Source: Rhodovulum sulfidophilum DSM 1374 (GTDB taxonomy: Bacteria > Pseudomonadota > Alphaproteobacteria > Rhodobacterales > Rhodobacteraceae). Taken from it: DNA of 64,000 nt. A program made the position numbers and the translations under genes. Where the stretch lies: NCBI RefSeq assembly GCF_001633165.1, contig NZ_CP015418.1:1-64000 (forward strand), read 5' to 3'. The notes below the pieces were generated by a model that was given only the letters and a program-made list of their open reading frames with translations, searched no databases and was not told the origin of the DNA. Of the stretch, positions 42,046 to 51,441 are shown piece by piece; the first letter of the stretch is position 1; each line of letters opens with the position of its first letter.

Positions 42046-42369
42046 TCACATCCAACACTTTCTCCATCTTCTCGAAGGGGTAGTCGTCAGCACGGGTTGT
42101 TTCTGAGGAACTCGTCTTGCTGCGCGCTCTTCTCGCCAGGGGTTGTTGAACCGCCGCTCGATAGCTGGGAGCGTCGATCCGAGGAGCTCTAGGCGTGGAA
42201 GGATCGAGCGTAAGGTCGCCTGAAAAACTTCTACTTGCTTTAGGTCGAAGTCCCTTTCGACAAAAACACTGTCAGACGGCAAGTAAATCGAATGGTGCGT
42301 CGTGGTCGTAAAGTTCCCACTGGACTCAAGATGGAAATTCCCGATGCGGAAGTCTGAGTAGGTCCCCAA
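42046..42369 (-). pseudogene. N-terminal fragment, possibly HEPN/Toprim-type protein
   Basis: MGTYSDFRIGNFHLESSGNF resembles the start of the HEPN/Toprim-associated N-terminal domain (Met-Gly-x-Tyr-Ser ... Phe-x-Leu). The frame turns into low-complexity basic residues after about 75 codons, near the repeat, so it is probably cut off. Assignment is tentative. Confidence 0.35.
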
Positions 42370-42601
42370 CGCTGATCCTCCCTGCCTGCAAGCCGGTAGT
42401 TTCGCTTTTGGTAGTCGGAGTTAAGTCGAACGTCGAGCCAATTGCACGGATGAGCCTACACCAATGCGACGCTAGTCAACCGGACCTTCGCTGCGGGAGA
42501 TAAGACGTTAGGCGCCCTCATCGAAAGCGGACATTGAACCACAACGTTCGTATTCGATATTTTGGCGAAGGCAGTATTCAAACGAAGCGACTAATGGCTA
42601 T

Positions 42602-44158
42602 ATGTGGCTGATGAAAGATGAGCAGTCGCAGAATAATGAGCAGAGTATGGCCGAGGGTGTACCAGCCCCTGATAAAAAACCTGTGCCTAAGTGGAAGCAA
42701 CTGGCACGCAAGATGGTTTGGCCGCTTCACGCCCGCTATCCGAACGTCATCCCCAACCCCCATGGCGAAGACAAAACCTACTACCGGGAGCGCGATGCAG
42801 AAACCAACGCAAAGTCAGCGCTTGATGAAGGTGTTTCCCTCCGCCTCGGCTGCATCATGGTCAGTGAGATTTTTGGCCCGAATGAGATCGAGACTTTATA
42901 CGACGGCCTTGAGAAGATTGGCTGGGACAGAGAAAGAACACCTGTTCGCGATGACTCGAATATCGAATGGCTCAAAAAGCAACGACTCTACGGCAGCGAA
43001 GGTCGTATGCCGCTCGGCTGGATACATCGGCCTGAAAAAGCCAAGAAATTTGTTGGCGTTCGGTACACAGCGGAATTCCCGAAGCAGTTCTCATCTCTTC
43101 TGGTCACTATTTCGCAGTTAACACCTTCAACGACCTGCTTGAGTGTTGGATTTATTCTAACTGACAAGGCTGCGCTCGAATATTCAAATGCGATTAACGA
43201 GCCCGCAAAGACCACCCGTGTTCCAAAGCGCCGCACGAGGGCGTACTCGATCATGGGCGTAGAGCACGTGAAAGAAGAGCGTGCCCGGCGCATAAGGCAA
43301 AAATATCGAAACATTGGTATCGAATGGTTGTCGAAGAACTTCCCCGGGTTCTTCAGCTCGCATTGCGTAAGCAGCCAGTTTCCAACGGCAGAATTTCTTT
43401 CATTGGAACAATTTACGCCATTCGACAAAGACGCACCCAGAGACAGGGGTTGGGAACACTGGTCGCGCTTTGTCAATATCGAGCATGACTTCCGTAGTTG
43501 GACGTGTTCATCAGTGCCCTCTTTGAAATTTTCTTTTGATGCAGCACGGCGCGACAAAATCTCCAATCACATGACCGTAGCGCTTCGCTGGGATACATTG
43601 AACGATGAGGATTTGAAGACTTATGGCAGTGACTCATTGGGTAGCCGGACCTATTTCGCCAATGAACGGCTTAACGGCATCATCGCCAGATACGCGCTTG
43701 CGGCCTATCTTGGTGAGGTGCTTCGAAGCCTCAAGGAAACTCGTCAGTCCTTGTCGGCGCGTTTGAACGCGCGCCGTTCCACAAGTGAGGTCGAGAAGAT
43801 TAGTGAGTTCTTCAGACGATCTATCGGCGTACCATCTATCGCGCGCGAAGTTTTGGCACTCTCCGAGAACGATTCATCGTTCCGGTGGAACGCCACTGGT
43901 TTTACGCAGCAAAGTCATCGGGATGAATAAAAGCCATATGAAATTAAAGAAGGCCTGAAATCGTTTCTTGGTCGGCTCTCGCGACAGCTTCTCGAAGAAG
44001 ATCAGGACACCCGTGAATTCCTAAACCAGCTTTCTTCCGCTTTGGGCACCAAGGAAAGCATCGCGGCGCAGCAACGCATGGAACGGGTTACCTTACTCGC
44101 ATTGGCTGTAGCTGTGATTTCGATGGTTGTTGCGACCTACACAGCGTTAAACACATGA
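42602..44158 (+). pseudogene. Unknown membrane-anchored protein, in-frame stop near the end
   Basis: Codons 1-442 encode an unrecognised soluble protein (MWLMKDEQSQNNEQ...). A TAA at 43928-43930 interrupts it, but the same frame continues for 75 codons: KPYEIKEGLKSFLGRLSRQL and a final membrane helix TLLALAVAVISMVVATYTAL before TGA at 44158. So one nonsense change removed the membrane anchor of a 518-codon gene. The 442-residue product may still be made. Lower GC than surroundings. Possible defence gene by context only. Confidence 0.65.
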
Positions 44159-44214
44159 AGGTTTCCAGCAGAGAACGGAGCCACTTTTCGACTAGTCTAT
44201 GTAATGTCTTCTGT

Positions 44215-44461
44215 GGATGGCCCCTGCTTTGCAAGAGCTTTATTGTGATTTTGCGGCGCCATTGTCAGTACAGTCGTCTGTCCGGCCTGTTTGCGTGACA
44301 CCTTCGGGATGCCACTGGCCCTGATGAGTTCCGCAAGCGAGGTTCCAATCGGCTTAGCGACCTCGCGGGCCGCTGACATTCACGGAGTGTCCTTGCTTTT
44401 GGTTGACTTCGTTCCGCATCATCACGGTCCAAGCGTCTTGCAACTCGTGCCGGCCGGGCGG
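44215..44461 (-). ncRNA. Predicted bridge RNA region of IS element B
   Basis: Non-coding right end of the full copy on the transposase strand; same reasoning as for element A. RNA ends not determined. Confidence 0.4.
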
Positions 44462-45481
44462 TCAGGTGCCCGGCTGGCGGTAGTCCTGTTGCTTCGTCAG
44501 CATGGCCCAGACGATCCGGGCGGCCTTGTTGGCCATGGCGACGGTGGCCAGCCGGAACGGCTTCTGGGCCAGCATCTTCGCCGTCCAGAGATCGGCACGC
44601 TCGGGATGCTTCCTGGCCATCAAGGCGCGCGACGTCATGCCGACGATCAGCAGCTTCCTGATGTAGCGGTCGCCCTTCTTGGTGATCTTCCCGAGCCGCT
44701 CCTTGCCGCCGCTGGATTTGTTCAGGGGGGGCAGACCCAGCCAGGCCGCCAGATCGCGCCCGGTCCGGAATTGTTTCGCATCGCCGATCGTGGCGATGAT
44801 GGCCGAGGCGGTAATCGGACCGATCCCGGGTATGCGCATCAGCCGCCGGGCATCTGCCGTCATCATGGCGTGCTGTTCGATCATCCTGGTGTAGCCGACG
44901 ACCCGGGTGTTGAGGCCCACCAGCTGATGGCACAGCGTCCCGAGAATACCGTTGGCCAGTTCCGGCATGTCGGGATGGTCCCCGCCGAGGTGGCGTTTGG
45001 CAAAGGTGAGGATGGCGCCCACTCCGGTCGGCAGGATGTGGCCGAATTCGCGCAAGATGCTGCGGATCATGTTCACGATCTGGGTTTGCTGCCGGACCAC
45101 AAGATCGCGGGTGCGGTGGATCGCCAGGATCGCCTGCTGATCTTCCGTCTTCAGTTCGACGAAGCGCATCGTGGGTCGGCGCACCGCCTCGCAAATCGCC
45201 TCGGCATCGACCGCGTCGGTCTTGCCCCGCTTCACATAGGGTTTCACATAGCCCGCAGGCATCAGCCGGACGTCGTGACCGAGCTTGCCCAATTCGCGGC
45301 CCCAGTGATGGGCGGACCCACACGCCTCCATCCCGACGACGCAGGGCGGCAGGGCCTCGAAGAATTGCAGAAGCTTGGCGCGCTTCACCGTCTTGTTGAA
45401 AATGACGCGCCCATTCGCGGAAATCCCGTGAACCTGAAAGACATCCTTGGCCAAATCCAGGCCGACCGTATTGACTGTCAT
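44462..45481 (-). CDS. IS110/IS1111 family transposase (element B)
   Basis: A 339-residue DEDD transposase, about two thirds identical by eye to the element A enzyme. VGLDLAKDVFQVHG, VVGMEACGSAHHWGREL and KTDAVDAEAICEAV give the acidic residues; LPPLNKSSGGKERLGKI gives the Tnp2 Ser. AGAGAGGAG precedes the ATG. Intact. Confidence 0.95.
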   Translation of the reverse strand: MTVNTVGLDLAKDVFQVHGISANGRVIFNKTVKRAKLLQFFEALPPCVVGMEACGSAHHWGRELGKLGHDVRLMPAGYVKPYVKRGKTDAVDAEAICEAVRRPTMRFVELKTEDQQAILAIHRTRDLVVRQQTQIVNMIRSILREFGHILPTGVGAILTFAKRHLGGDHPDMPELANGILGTLCHQLVGLNTRVVGYTRMIEQHAMMTADARRLMRIPGIGPITASAIIATIGDAKQFRTGRDLAAWLGLPPLNKSSGGKERLGKITKKGDRYIRKLLIVGMTSRALMARKHPERADLWTAKMLAQKPFRLATVAMANKAARIVWAMLTKQQDYRQPGT

Positions 45482-45622
45482 TGGGTGGCTCCTCTCTCAG
45501 CAGTCGATGACAACTGCACTATGGCGCATCGCGACGCCGGGGGAGCAGGGGCCATCCACATCATCCGCTTCGGCGATCCCGGGGCGATTCCCGGAGACAA
45601 CCGCGAACGTCCGGTCTCCGCC

Positions 45623-45790
45623 GATTGTGTTGAAAAACTCGCTTGCGGGGCCGCAGAGCACAAGCTCACGGGACATGGTTCCGCTTTTCTGCGATCCAGC
45701 CTCGTAAATGGACCTTTGCTGCCCCTGTGAAGAACGGCGTTCCAAACTCAGACGACCTCTCAACCGCGGCCGGAGTTTTTCAACACAATC
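45623..45790. repeat. MITE-A copy 3
   Basis: GATTGTGTTGAAAAACTCGC to GAGTTTTTCAACACAATC, with an 18-base terminal inverted repeat. Nearly identical to copy 2 at 11052. Confidence 0.85.
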
Positions 45791-46218
45791 CGCCCCTCTT
45801 GACCGATGCCACGCCTCGCACGACCGGCCGCAAAGGGGCTGACTGCGGTCATCCGTCGCGGATAGCACCAGGGGCCGCTATCGGCGGCCATACGACGAAA
45901 TGGAAGCTGGCAGCAGCCGATGTCGCGGCTGAGTCGAGCTCGAGAAGTGGTCGAAGGGGTTCGCCGCGCTCCGTTGCCGAGAGCTGCCGTTCGGGCCAGG
46001 TTGAACAGGGGTCCGCATGCAGCCCCATAGCGGACGACCGCGGCCTATCTGAGAGGCGCGACGGCGCCGGTACTTTGGGCTGGCTGCGGTCATCCGCCGT
46101 GATCAGCGACAACGGCAACTATCGGTAGACTGCTGAAAAACTCACCGGCGGTCTACTCCTTGGAGCGGCGCGTTGGTCCCGGCGCTTAACCTAGCGGCGG
46201 TCGGAGGGGGGCTGGACC
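45791..46218. other. Unassigned stretch with an IS-end remnant
   Basis: No gene. 46125-46160 (TAGACTGCTGAAAAACTCAC with GGTCTAC following) resembles the end of MITE-B at 57881. The remainder is GC-rich sequence related in style to repeat R1 (GCGGTCATCCG phrases) without a clear alignment. Confidence 0.4.
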
Positions 46219-46365
46219 ATGGGCTTTGTCGTCATGGGCATGAGCGTGCCAGGCGTCGTCTCGACAGTGATGCAGAACCGGCTGATAAATGTGGCGGGCG
46301 AAGCGCTGACGCAGCTCCCGCTTTCTCGCGCAGAATTATTCGGAATCAAGAATGTAGGATCATGA
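46219..46365 (+). CDS. Possible 48-residue protein
   Basis: MGFVVMGMSVPGVVSTVMQN... ending FGIKNVGS. GGAGGGGG lies 7 bases before the ATG. It may be a small membrane-associated peptide or the stub of a transporter. No similarity recognised. Confidence 0.25.
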   Translation: MGFVVMGMSVPGVVSTVMQNRLINVAGEALTQLPLSRAELFGIKNVGS

Positions 46366-46367
46366 CC

Positions 46368-46398
46368 TCAGGTCACGAGAGCGTTACATTGTATCATT
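46368..46398 (+). promoter_or_regulatory. Possible Pho box upstream of alkaline phosphatase
   Basis: TCACGAGAGCGTTACATTGT followed by ATCATT shows TCAC, TTAC and TCAT spaced about 11 bases apart, like PhoB direct repeats, 50-75 bases before the phosphatase ATG. The match to the consensus is weak. Confidence 0.3.
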
Positions 46399-46446
46399 AA
46401 TCACGGCGCTGCAAATCTTACTGTTTTACTGGGAAAGGACAGCGTC

Positions 46447-47883
46447 ATGCATATCTGCAAACCCCTTCTTGTCAGCCTGGGCCTGTCGACGGCGCTTGTC
46501 GCACCCGCGATGGCGCAGGACGCGACGGCGAAGAACGTCATTCTGCTGATCACCGACGGGGCCGGGATCGAGACCTGGCGCGCGGCGAGCTATTACCGGT
46601 TCGGCGGGCTCGGCCACGAGGTCTATGACGATTTCGACGTCCAAGTGTTTGCCTCGACCCATCCGCTGACGACCGAGCGGCAGCCGACAATGACCGACGA
46701 GGGTGCTGTCACCTTCGACCCGGCCGAACTGTGGAACGCCGAGGCCGATTCGTCGGTCTACGAGGGCAACATCGCCGACTACCCGGCCTATTTCGCGGGC
46801 TATGCCTATTCGCGCGCCGACTATACCGACAGCGCCGCCGCGGGCACCGCGCTGGCCTCGGGCCACAAGACCTATAACAGCGCGTTGAACTGGTCGAACA
46901 ACGACACCCGTATGAAGCATATCGGCGAATACGCGGTGGAAAGCGGCCGCGCGCTGGGGTCGATCTCGTCGGTCGAATGGACCCATGCCACCCCCGCCGC
47001 TTTCCTTGCGCATAACCGTTCGCGCAACAATTACGAGGAAATCGCGCAGGAAATCATCGATGGCGGCCTGGCGACCGTGGTGATGGGCACCGGCCACCCC
47101 TATTTCAACGGCAATGGCGAGAGGGTCGAGGCCCCCTCCGACAAGGATTTCCGCTATGTCGGCGGGCGTGACACCTGGAACCGTCTGGTGAGCGGCGAGA
47201 CCGCCTACAAGCATATTGAGACCCGGGCCGATTTCGAGGCGCTGGCCAACGGCACCCTCGACATGGGCGGCAAGGACCGGCTGATCGGCACCGCGCAGAA
47301 CGTCAAGACCCTGCAGTTCAACCGCGATGGCGTCGCCATGGGCGATCTGCTCGAGAACGTGCCGGACCTGCCGACGATGACCAAGGGCGCGCTGAACGTG
47401 CTGTCGCAGGACGAGGACGGCTTCTTCCTGATGATCGAGGGCGGTGCCGTCGACTGGGCCGCCCATGCCAACAACTTGCCCCGGATCATCGAGGAACAGA
47501 TCGACTTCAACAAGTCGGTCGAGGCCGTCGTGGACTGGGTCGAGGCCAACAGCTCCTGGGACGAGACCCTAGTGATGGTCACCACCGACCACGGCAACGG
47601 CCTGCTGGAAGGCCCGGATTCGGACAAGGTCGCCTACAGCCCGGTCATCAACCAGGGCGCAGGCGCGCTGCCGCTGGTGCGCTGGCATGACGACACTCAT
47701 ACCCGCGAGCTGGTTCCGGTTTATGCCATGGGCGCGGGTGCCGAATATCTTCTGGACGTCGCCAAGCCCGCGCCGGGTCTCGCCACCTACGGCGTGTCCG
47801 AGGATTCCCGGGTCTATGTCGACAACACCGACGTGTTCGGCGCCGCGCTGCACGCCTTCGGCCTGACCGAAGCCCTCGACTGA
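46447..47883 (+). CDS. Alkaline phosphatase (PhoA-type)
   Basis: A 478-residue periplasmic phosphomonoesterase. Signal peptide 1-23 (cut at AMA-QD). The alkaline phosphatase core: LLITDGAG (metal Asp), YTDSAAAGTALASGHKTYN with the nucleophile Ser in DSA, VEWTHATPAAFLAHN (metal His), MIEGGAVDWAAHANN and VTTDHGNG (metal ligands). It releases phosphate from organic esters during phosphate shortage. GGGAAAGGACAGC gives a ribosome site. A hairpin terminator follows. Confidence 0.93.
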   Translation: MHICKPLLVSLGLSTALVAPAMAQDATAKNVILLITDGAGIETWRAASYYRFGGLGHEVYDDFDVQVFASTHPLTTERQPTMTDEGAVTFDPAELWNAEADSSVYEGNIADYPAYFAGYAYSRADYTDSAAAGTALASGHKTYNSALNWSNNDTRMKHIGEYAVESGRALGSISSVEWTHATPAAFLAHNRSRNNYEEIAQEIIDGGLATVVMGTGHPYFNGNGERVEAPSDKDFRYVGGRDTWNRLVSGETAYKHIETRADFEALANGTLDMGGKDRLIGTAQNVKTLQFNRDGVAMGDLLENVPDLPTMTKGALNVLSQDEDGFFLMIEGGAVDWAAHANNLPRIIEEQIDFNKSVEAVVDWVEANSSWDETLVMVTTDHGNGLLEGPDSDKVAYSPVINQGAGALPLVRWHDDTHTRELVPVYAMGAGAEYLLDVAKPAPGLATYGVSEDSRVYVDNTDVFGAALHAFGLTEALD

Positions 47884-47916
47884 CAGTCCTGACAGTCCCG
47901 AAACCGCAACACGGTG

Positions 47917-47938
47917 CGCCCCTCCTCCGCGAGGGGCG
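47917..47938 (+). terminator. Hairpin after alkaline phosphatase
   Basis: CGCCCCTC and GAGGGGCG form a perfect 8-bp stem with a 6-base loop, 34 bases after the stop. No U-run follows, so termination may be partial and the next gene could share the transcript. Confidence 0.55.
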
Positions 47939-47960
47939 TTCCCGTTCGAGGAGATCCCCG

Positions 47961-48431
47961 ATGATGATCGGAAAACGGCACCTTCTTGGTGCGATTCTGG
48001 GCTTTATGGCCGCGATGCCTGCACTTGCCGACGATATCGGTTCGCTTCCGGCGACCGCGGGCGGCCATGCCCATGCCAAGGTCGTTCACGCCATCCGCAA
48101 GGACGGCGCACTGAAGGTCGAGCTGCGCTTCGTGACCGATTACGCCAGCTATTCCGGCGAGACCCTCTATGACGGGCTCGACGCCGGCAATGCCGATGAG
48201 ATGATATGGGTCGAGGCCGGCGGCCGGCGGTATCCGCTGAGCCGCGATACCTCCGGGACTCCCGAGGCTCCTGCCGCGCTGGAGCTGACCTTCAACTACG
48301 ATCCCGCGCGCAATCCCCGCGTCGGCAAGTGGGAGGGCGTCTTCGAGGCCCCGCCTGCCGGTCTGGACGAGGCCGAGTTGGTCCTGCCGAACGTCGCCGG
48401 GATCGGTCCGTTCCGCATCCGGGACCGCTGA
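47961..48431 (+). CDS. Periplasmic hypothetical protein
   Basis: A 156-residue protein with a signal peptide (MMIGKRHLLGAILGFMAAMP, cut after ALA at residue 23). The mature part is a strand-rich small domain (HAHAKVVHAIRKDGALKVEL...). No family recognised. GAGGAGA precedes the ATG. It lies 77 bases after the phosphatase. Confidence 0.7.
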   Translation: MMIGKRHLLGAILGFMAAMPALADDIGSLPATAGGHAHAKVVHAIRKDGALKVELRFVTDYASYSGETLYDGLDAGNADEMIWVEAGGRRYPLSRDTSGTPEAPAALELTFNYDPARNPRVGKWEGVFEAPPAGLDEAELVLPNVAGIGPFRIRDR

Positions 48432-48446
48432 TCCCCGTCCCTGCGC

Positions 48447-48480
48447 GGCGCCGGTGGCGGGGAACCGCCCGACCGGCGCC
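48447..48480 (+). terminator. Hairpin after periplasmic protein
   Basis: GGCGCCGGT and ACCGGCGCC pair over 9 bp with a second small stem in the loop, followed by GCCTTTCC. A likely terminator. Confidence 0.55.
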
Positions 48481-48684
48481 GCCTTTCCGGCGCGATCCCG
48501 ACGAAACCGGCCTTCCCGGTCCGGAACAGCGGGATTTGCGGACTTGTCCCGCCGCCTGACGCTTTCTACCCGGGGGGCGAAGGGATGACGATGACTGTTC
48601 TTGCCGAGTATCCGGCGCACGGAAGACGTGCGCCTGCTCTGCCAGGCGACGCTGCGGACCAATCCGGTCCGGGAGACGTCCGCG

Positions 48685-48768
48685 ATGGTTGAGCTGTTGC
48701 TGGCCCCGCCGCTGGCGCCTTTCACCCTGTCGCTCGCGCTGCTGGCGGTGACCTTCCCCCGCGATTAG
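48685..48768 (+). pseudogene. N-terminal stub, YqiJ-like OB-fold membrane protein
   Basis: MVELLLAPPLAPFTLSLALL followed by AVTF and then foreign residues. The opening resembles YqiJ/DUF1449 inner-membrane proteins. It is cut after about 24 codons where an IS3 fragment begins. Confidence 0.4.
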
Positions 48769-48769
48769 G

Positions 48770-48984
48770 CCGGGGCGATCCAGAATCTTCCGGTCGAGTT
48801 TGAGTGTTGAGCGGCGGCGCGGAGACCGCAAGAGTCTCAAGCGCCGGCGCGGTGGTTTTGGTCAGGAACTCCGTTGGGGAGAGGTATCCGAGCGCCGAAT
48901 GCGGGCGCGCGGTGTTGTAGTGATGGCGCCAGCGGCCGATCTCTTCGCGGGCGTGTCGCAGCGACCGAAACCAGTGCAGGTTCA
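48770..48984 (-). pseudogene. C-terminal fragment of IS3-family transposase OrfB
   Basis: Minus strand reads MNLHWFRSLRHAREEIGRWR and HHYNTARPHSALGYLSPTEF, the end of the DDE integrase domain of IS3-group OrfB (last catalytic Glu lies just upstream and is missing). It abuts the methylase fragment at TATGA. Confidence 0.8.
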
Positions 48985-49183
48985 TACGAGCCCCACCCTG
49001 ACCTCGCGATTGGCGATGATCAACTCCCGCGCGGCGGTCGCGCCGCTCTTCGAGACCGAGTAAGTCAGCCGCACCTCCTCGATCACGAAGGCGCCGAACA
49101 GATCGCGGATCTCGGGCCGGTCGTTGATCGACAGCACGAAGGCGCCCTTGATCCGGCCCAGGCGCTCGGCCAGCTCGGCGACA
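48985..49183 (-). pseudogene. C-terminal fragment of D12 methylase (copy 3)
   Basis: Minus strand reads AELAERLGRIKGAFVLSIND to ANREVRVGLV and stops. Residues match copy 2 at 25563 rather than copy 1. About the last 66 codons only. Confidence 0.85.
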
Positions 49184-49592
49184 CGAGAGCGGCTTGCGCG
49201 CGAGAACACAGCGGATACCTTCCAAGCAATAGAACGCAATTCCTTGGGGGTGTCGGTCCATGGTTGTCGTTGAGACGCTCTACGAGCGTTGGGGCGCAGC
49301 CGCCCCGAAGCGGTCTTTTGTTCAGGGCCCAGAGAACGACGACTTCCTAACCACTTCAACCCGGCACACACCCACGATGAACGTCCGTTTCAAGTAAACT
49401 CACCGATAACTTGCTTCTTGGATCGGTAGAGTTCTTCCTACGAGAACGTTCATGGCTATAATAAATGGCTCAAAGTGGACTATCTAAACCAAACCACCGC
49501 TTGTCCTAGCTTGGCTGCACTACGAGAATGCTCAAGAGGCCGAAACAGAAAAAAGTATTCCATATGAGCGTCGTTAAAGAAGGAAATTTACC
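49184..49592. other. Unassigned stretch before NACHT gene
   Basis: No recognised gene. GC-rich in the first 200 bases, then AT-richer from about 49390, which probably belongs to the NACHT locus and contains its promoter. AAGGAAATTTACC at 49578-49592 is the ribosome site. Confidence 0.4.
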
Positions 49593-51441
49593 TTGACGAT
49601 TGATGAGGAGAAACTCGCCACAGGAGTGGTTCAGCGAGTATTAAATCGCGCTGTGGACTACGTTGAAAAGCGCATATTTGACGAAGTGGCCGCTTACAAC
49701 GCACGACAACCTGAATTCTTAAAAGACTACTGCCGCTCCAAAATTTCTGAGATTTCTTCAGTAAAGAATATTCTCTATAGCCGCGAAGCAGTTGATCTGC
49801 AGAGTATTTACGTTGCTGCGTCTCTAGAAATTTCCTTTGAGCCGAACGGCAGGCCAATAACCGTCCCAGATAGTCTGTTTAGTGACATTTTCTTCAAGAG
49901 CATTGAATCTACCAAGGACAAGATTGCCGAGCACCTCGCACAGTCACAGACGGACAACTATGATGAAACTGATGCCCATTATATTGATCCTAAGATACTC
50001 TCACAACTCCAACACCAGGAACAGAACAAGCCCAAGAGAAAGACATCGGCTTATATAATTAGCGGCGGCGCGGGCGCGGGGAAAACGATTTTCTTAAAAC
50101 ACATGTGCTTAAGCGCCATTGAGTCGCGAAAGCCATACTTGCCAATTTACATTGAAGTGCGGCGGCTATCTTCCGCATCGGATTTAATCATTTCAATGGT
50201 CGATGAAATTAACAGATATGGCGAAATAGAAATATCTAGAAAATACCTAATGGCAGCACTTCGCGCTGGATTGTTCCTCTATTTGCGTTGATGGCTTCGA
50301 TGAAGTCGACCCGAAAGATCGATTGACCTTAGAAAATGAAATTCGCGATTTTGTTACGAAGTATGAATTGTGCCCCTTGATCGTCTCTGGTCGAGATATG
50401 ACCGCATATCAGTCTTGGGAAGGTTTCAATATCGCAAAGGTATGCGACTTCTCAACAGATATGTCCGTGGAGTTGATTCAAAAATCATTGGTACCTCAAG
50501 TCGACAAGAACAAGCTGATTTCTTACGTGCGAAATGATATGCCCGAGGGGTACTTGGGCTTTTTGAGAAGCCCGCTAATGGTGACAGTTTTAATCCTGAC
50601 CGCCACTGAGGTAAATCGAGTTTCAGACAACCTTTTGAGCTTTCTTGAGGATGCTTTCGAAGCGCTCTGGTGGCGGCATGATATCAAAAAATCGGGATAT
50701 GCTAGAGTTGTCTTAAGCAAGTTGTCGAAATCTGAATTTAAGAAATTTTTCTCTGCCTTTTGCGCTACGAGCTATTTTGCTGAAGCTATAGAAATGAATG
50801 AAGTGCAGTTGCACAAATTTGTCTCAAAGGCAAAGTCTCGTTTGCCGATCGATGCTTCAGAAGAAGACCTGATATATGATATGAGGATAAACGTTTGCTT
50901 ACTATTGCAAGACGGAGGCCATTACCTTTTTGGCCACAGGTTGTTTCAGGAATACTTTTGTGCGGGCTTTGTGAGCTCCCTCAGTGGAGGCCAATACATC
51001 AGGGCGATTGAAATGGCCGAAAAGCGATCTGCCACCGATGAGGTACTACGGTTCGTCTTGCAGATGGATCAAGAAAAAGCAGAAAGAGATTTTGTCCTTC
51101 CGATTTTGCAAGTTTTGATGAAAGACTATAAGGTTGATCGATGCAGTATGGCGGCCTATCAACGTGCTCTTCTAGGTGAGCCTGCTGGGTGGCGAGGCCG
51201 AAGAGAACCGGACCAACGGGTTCGTATTCATCTAAATGCGGTTAGATCCATGTACAAACTTGAGCCTTCCGTAAATGATATTCGTGAGCTTGAGGAGAGA
51301 TCAAAGCACAAGGAGGCGAGATACTCATTAGAACTCATTGAGGCTCGTCTTGGAGACGATAGAAGGAATATGATCGAGCTACATGACCTTGTGTCAGAGC
51401 GAGTCAAAAGGCACTCCGATATTGATAGCTTGTTCGGCTAA
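49593..51441 (+). pseudogene. NACHT (STAND) NTPase split by a one-base frameshift
   Basis: Two frames together encode a NACHT protein of about 615 residues. First frame (TTG start 49593, AAGGA at 8 bases): N-terminal helical domain, Walker A SGGAGAGKT (residues 157-165), ends GLFLYLR at 50291. Second frame begins with the NACHT Walker B, VDGFDEVDP, and runs to 51441 with a winged-helix/helical C-terminal sensor. Removing one G near 50285 reads FLYFVDGFDEVD, the exact family motif. Bacterial NACHT proteins sense phage and trigger cell death. Lower GC than the flanks; mutation, assembly error or phase switch. Confidence 0.75.

Larger units (their letters stand above)
44210..45564 (-). mobile_element. 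IS1111-type element B, full copy
   Basis: 1355 bp with subterminal inverted repeats (GTGGATGGCCCCTGC and GCAGGGGCCATCCAC). The 250-bp non-coding right end at 44210-44461 is the expected bridge RNA region. A truncated copy is at 27566-28398. Confidence 0.9.
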
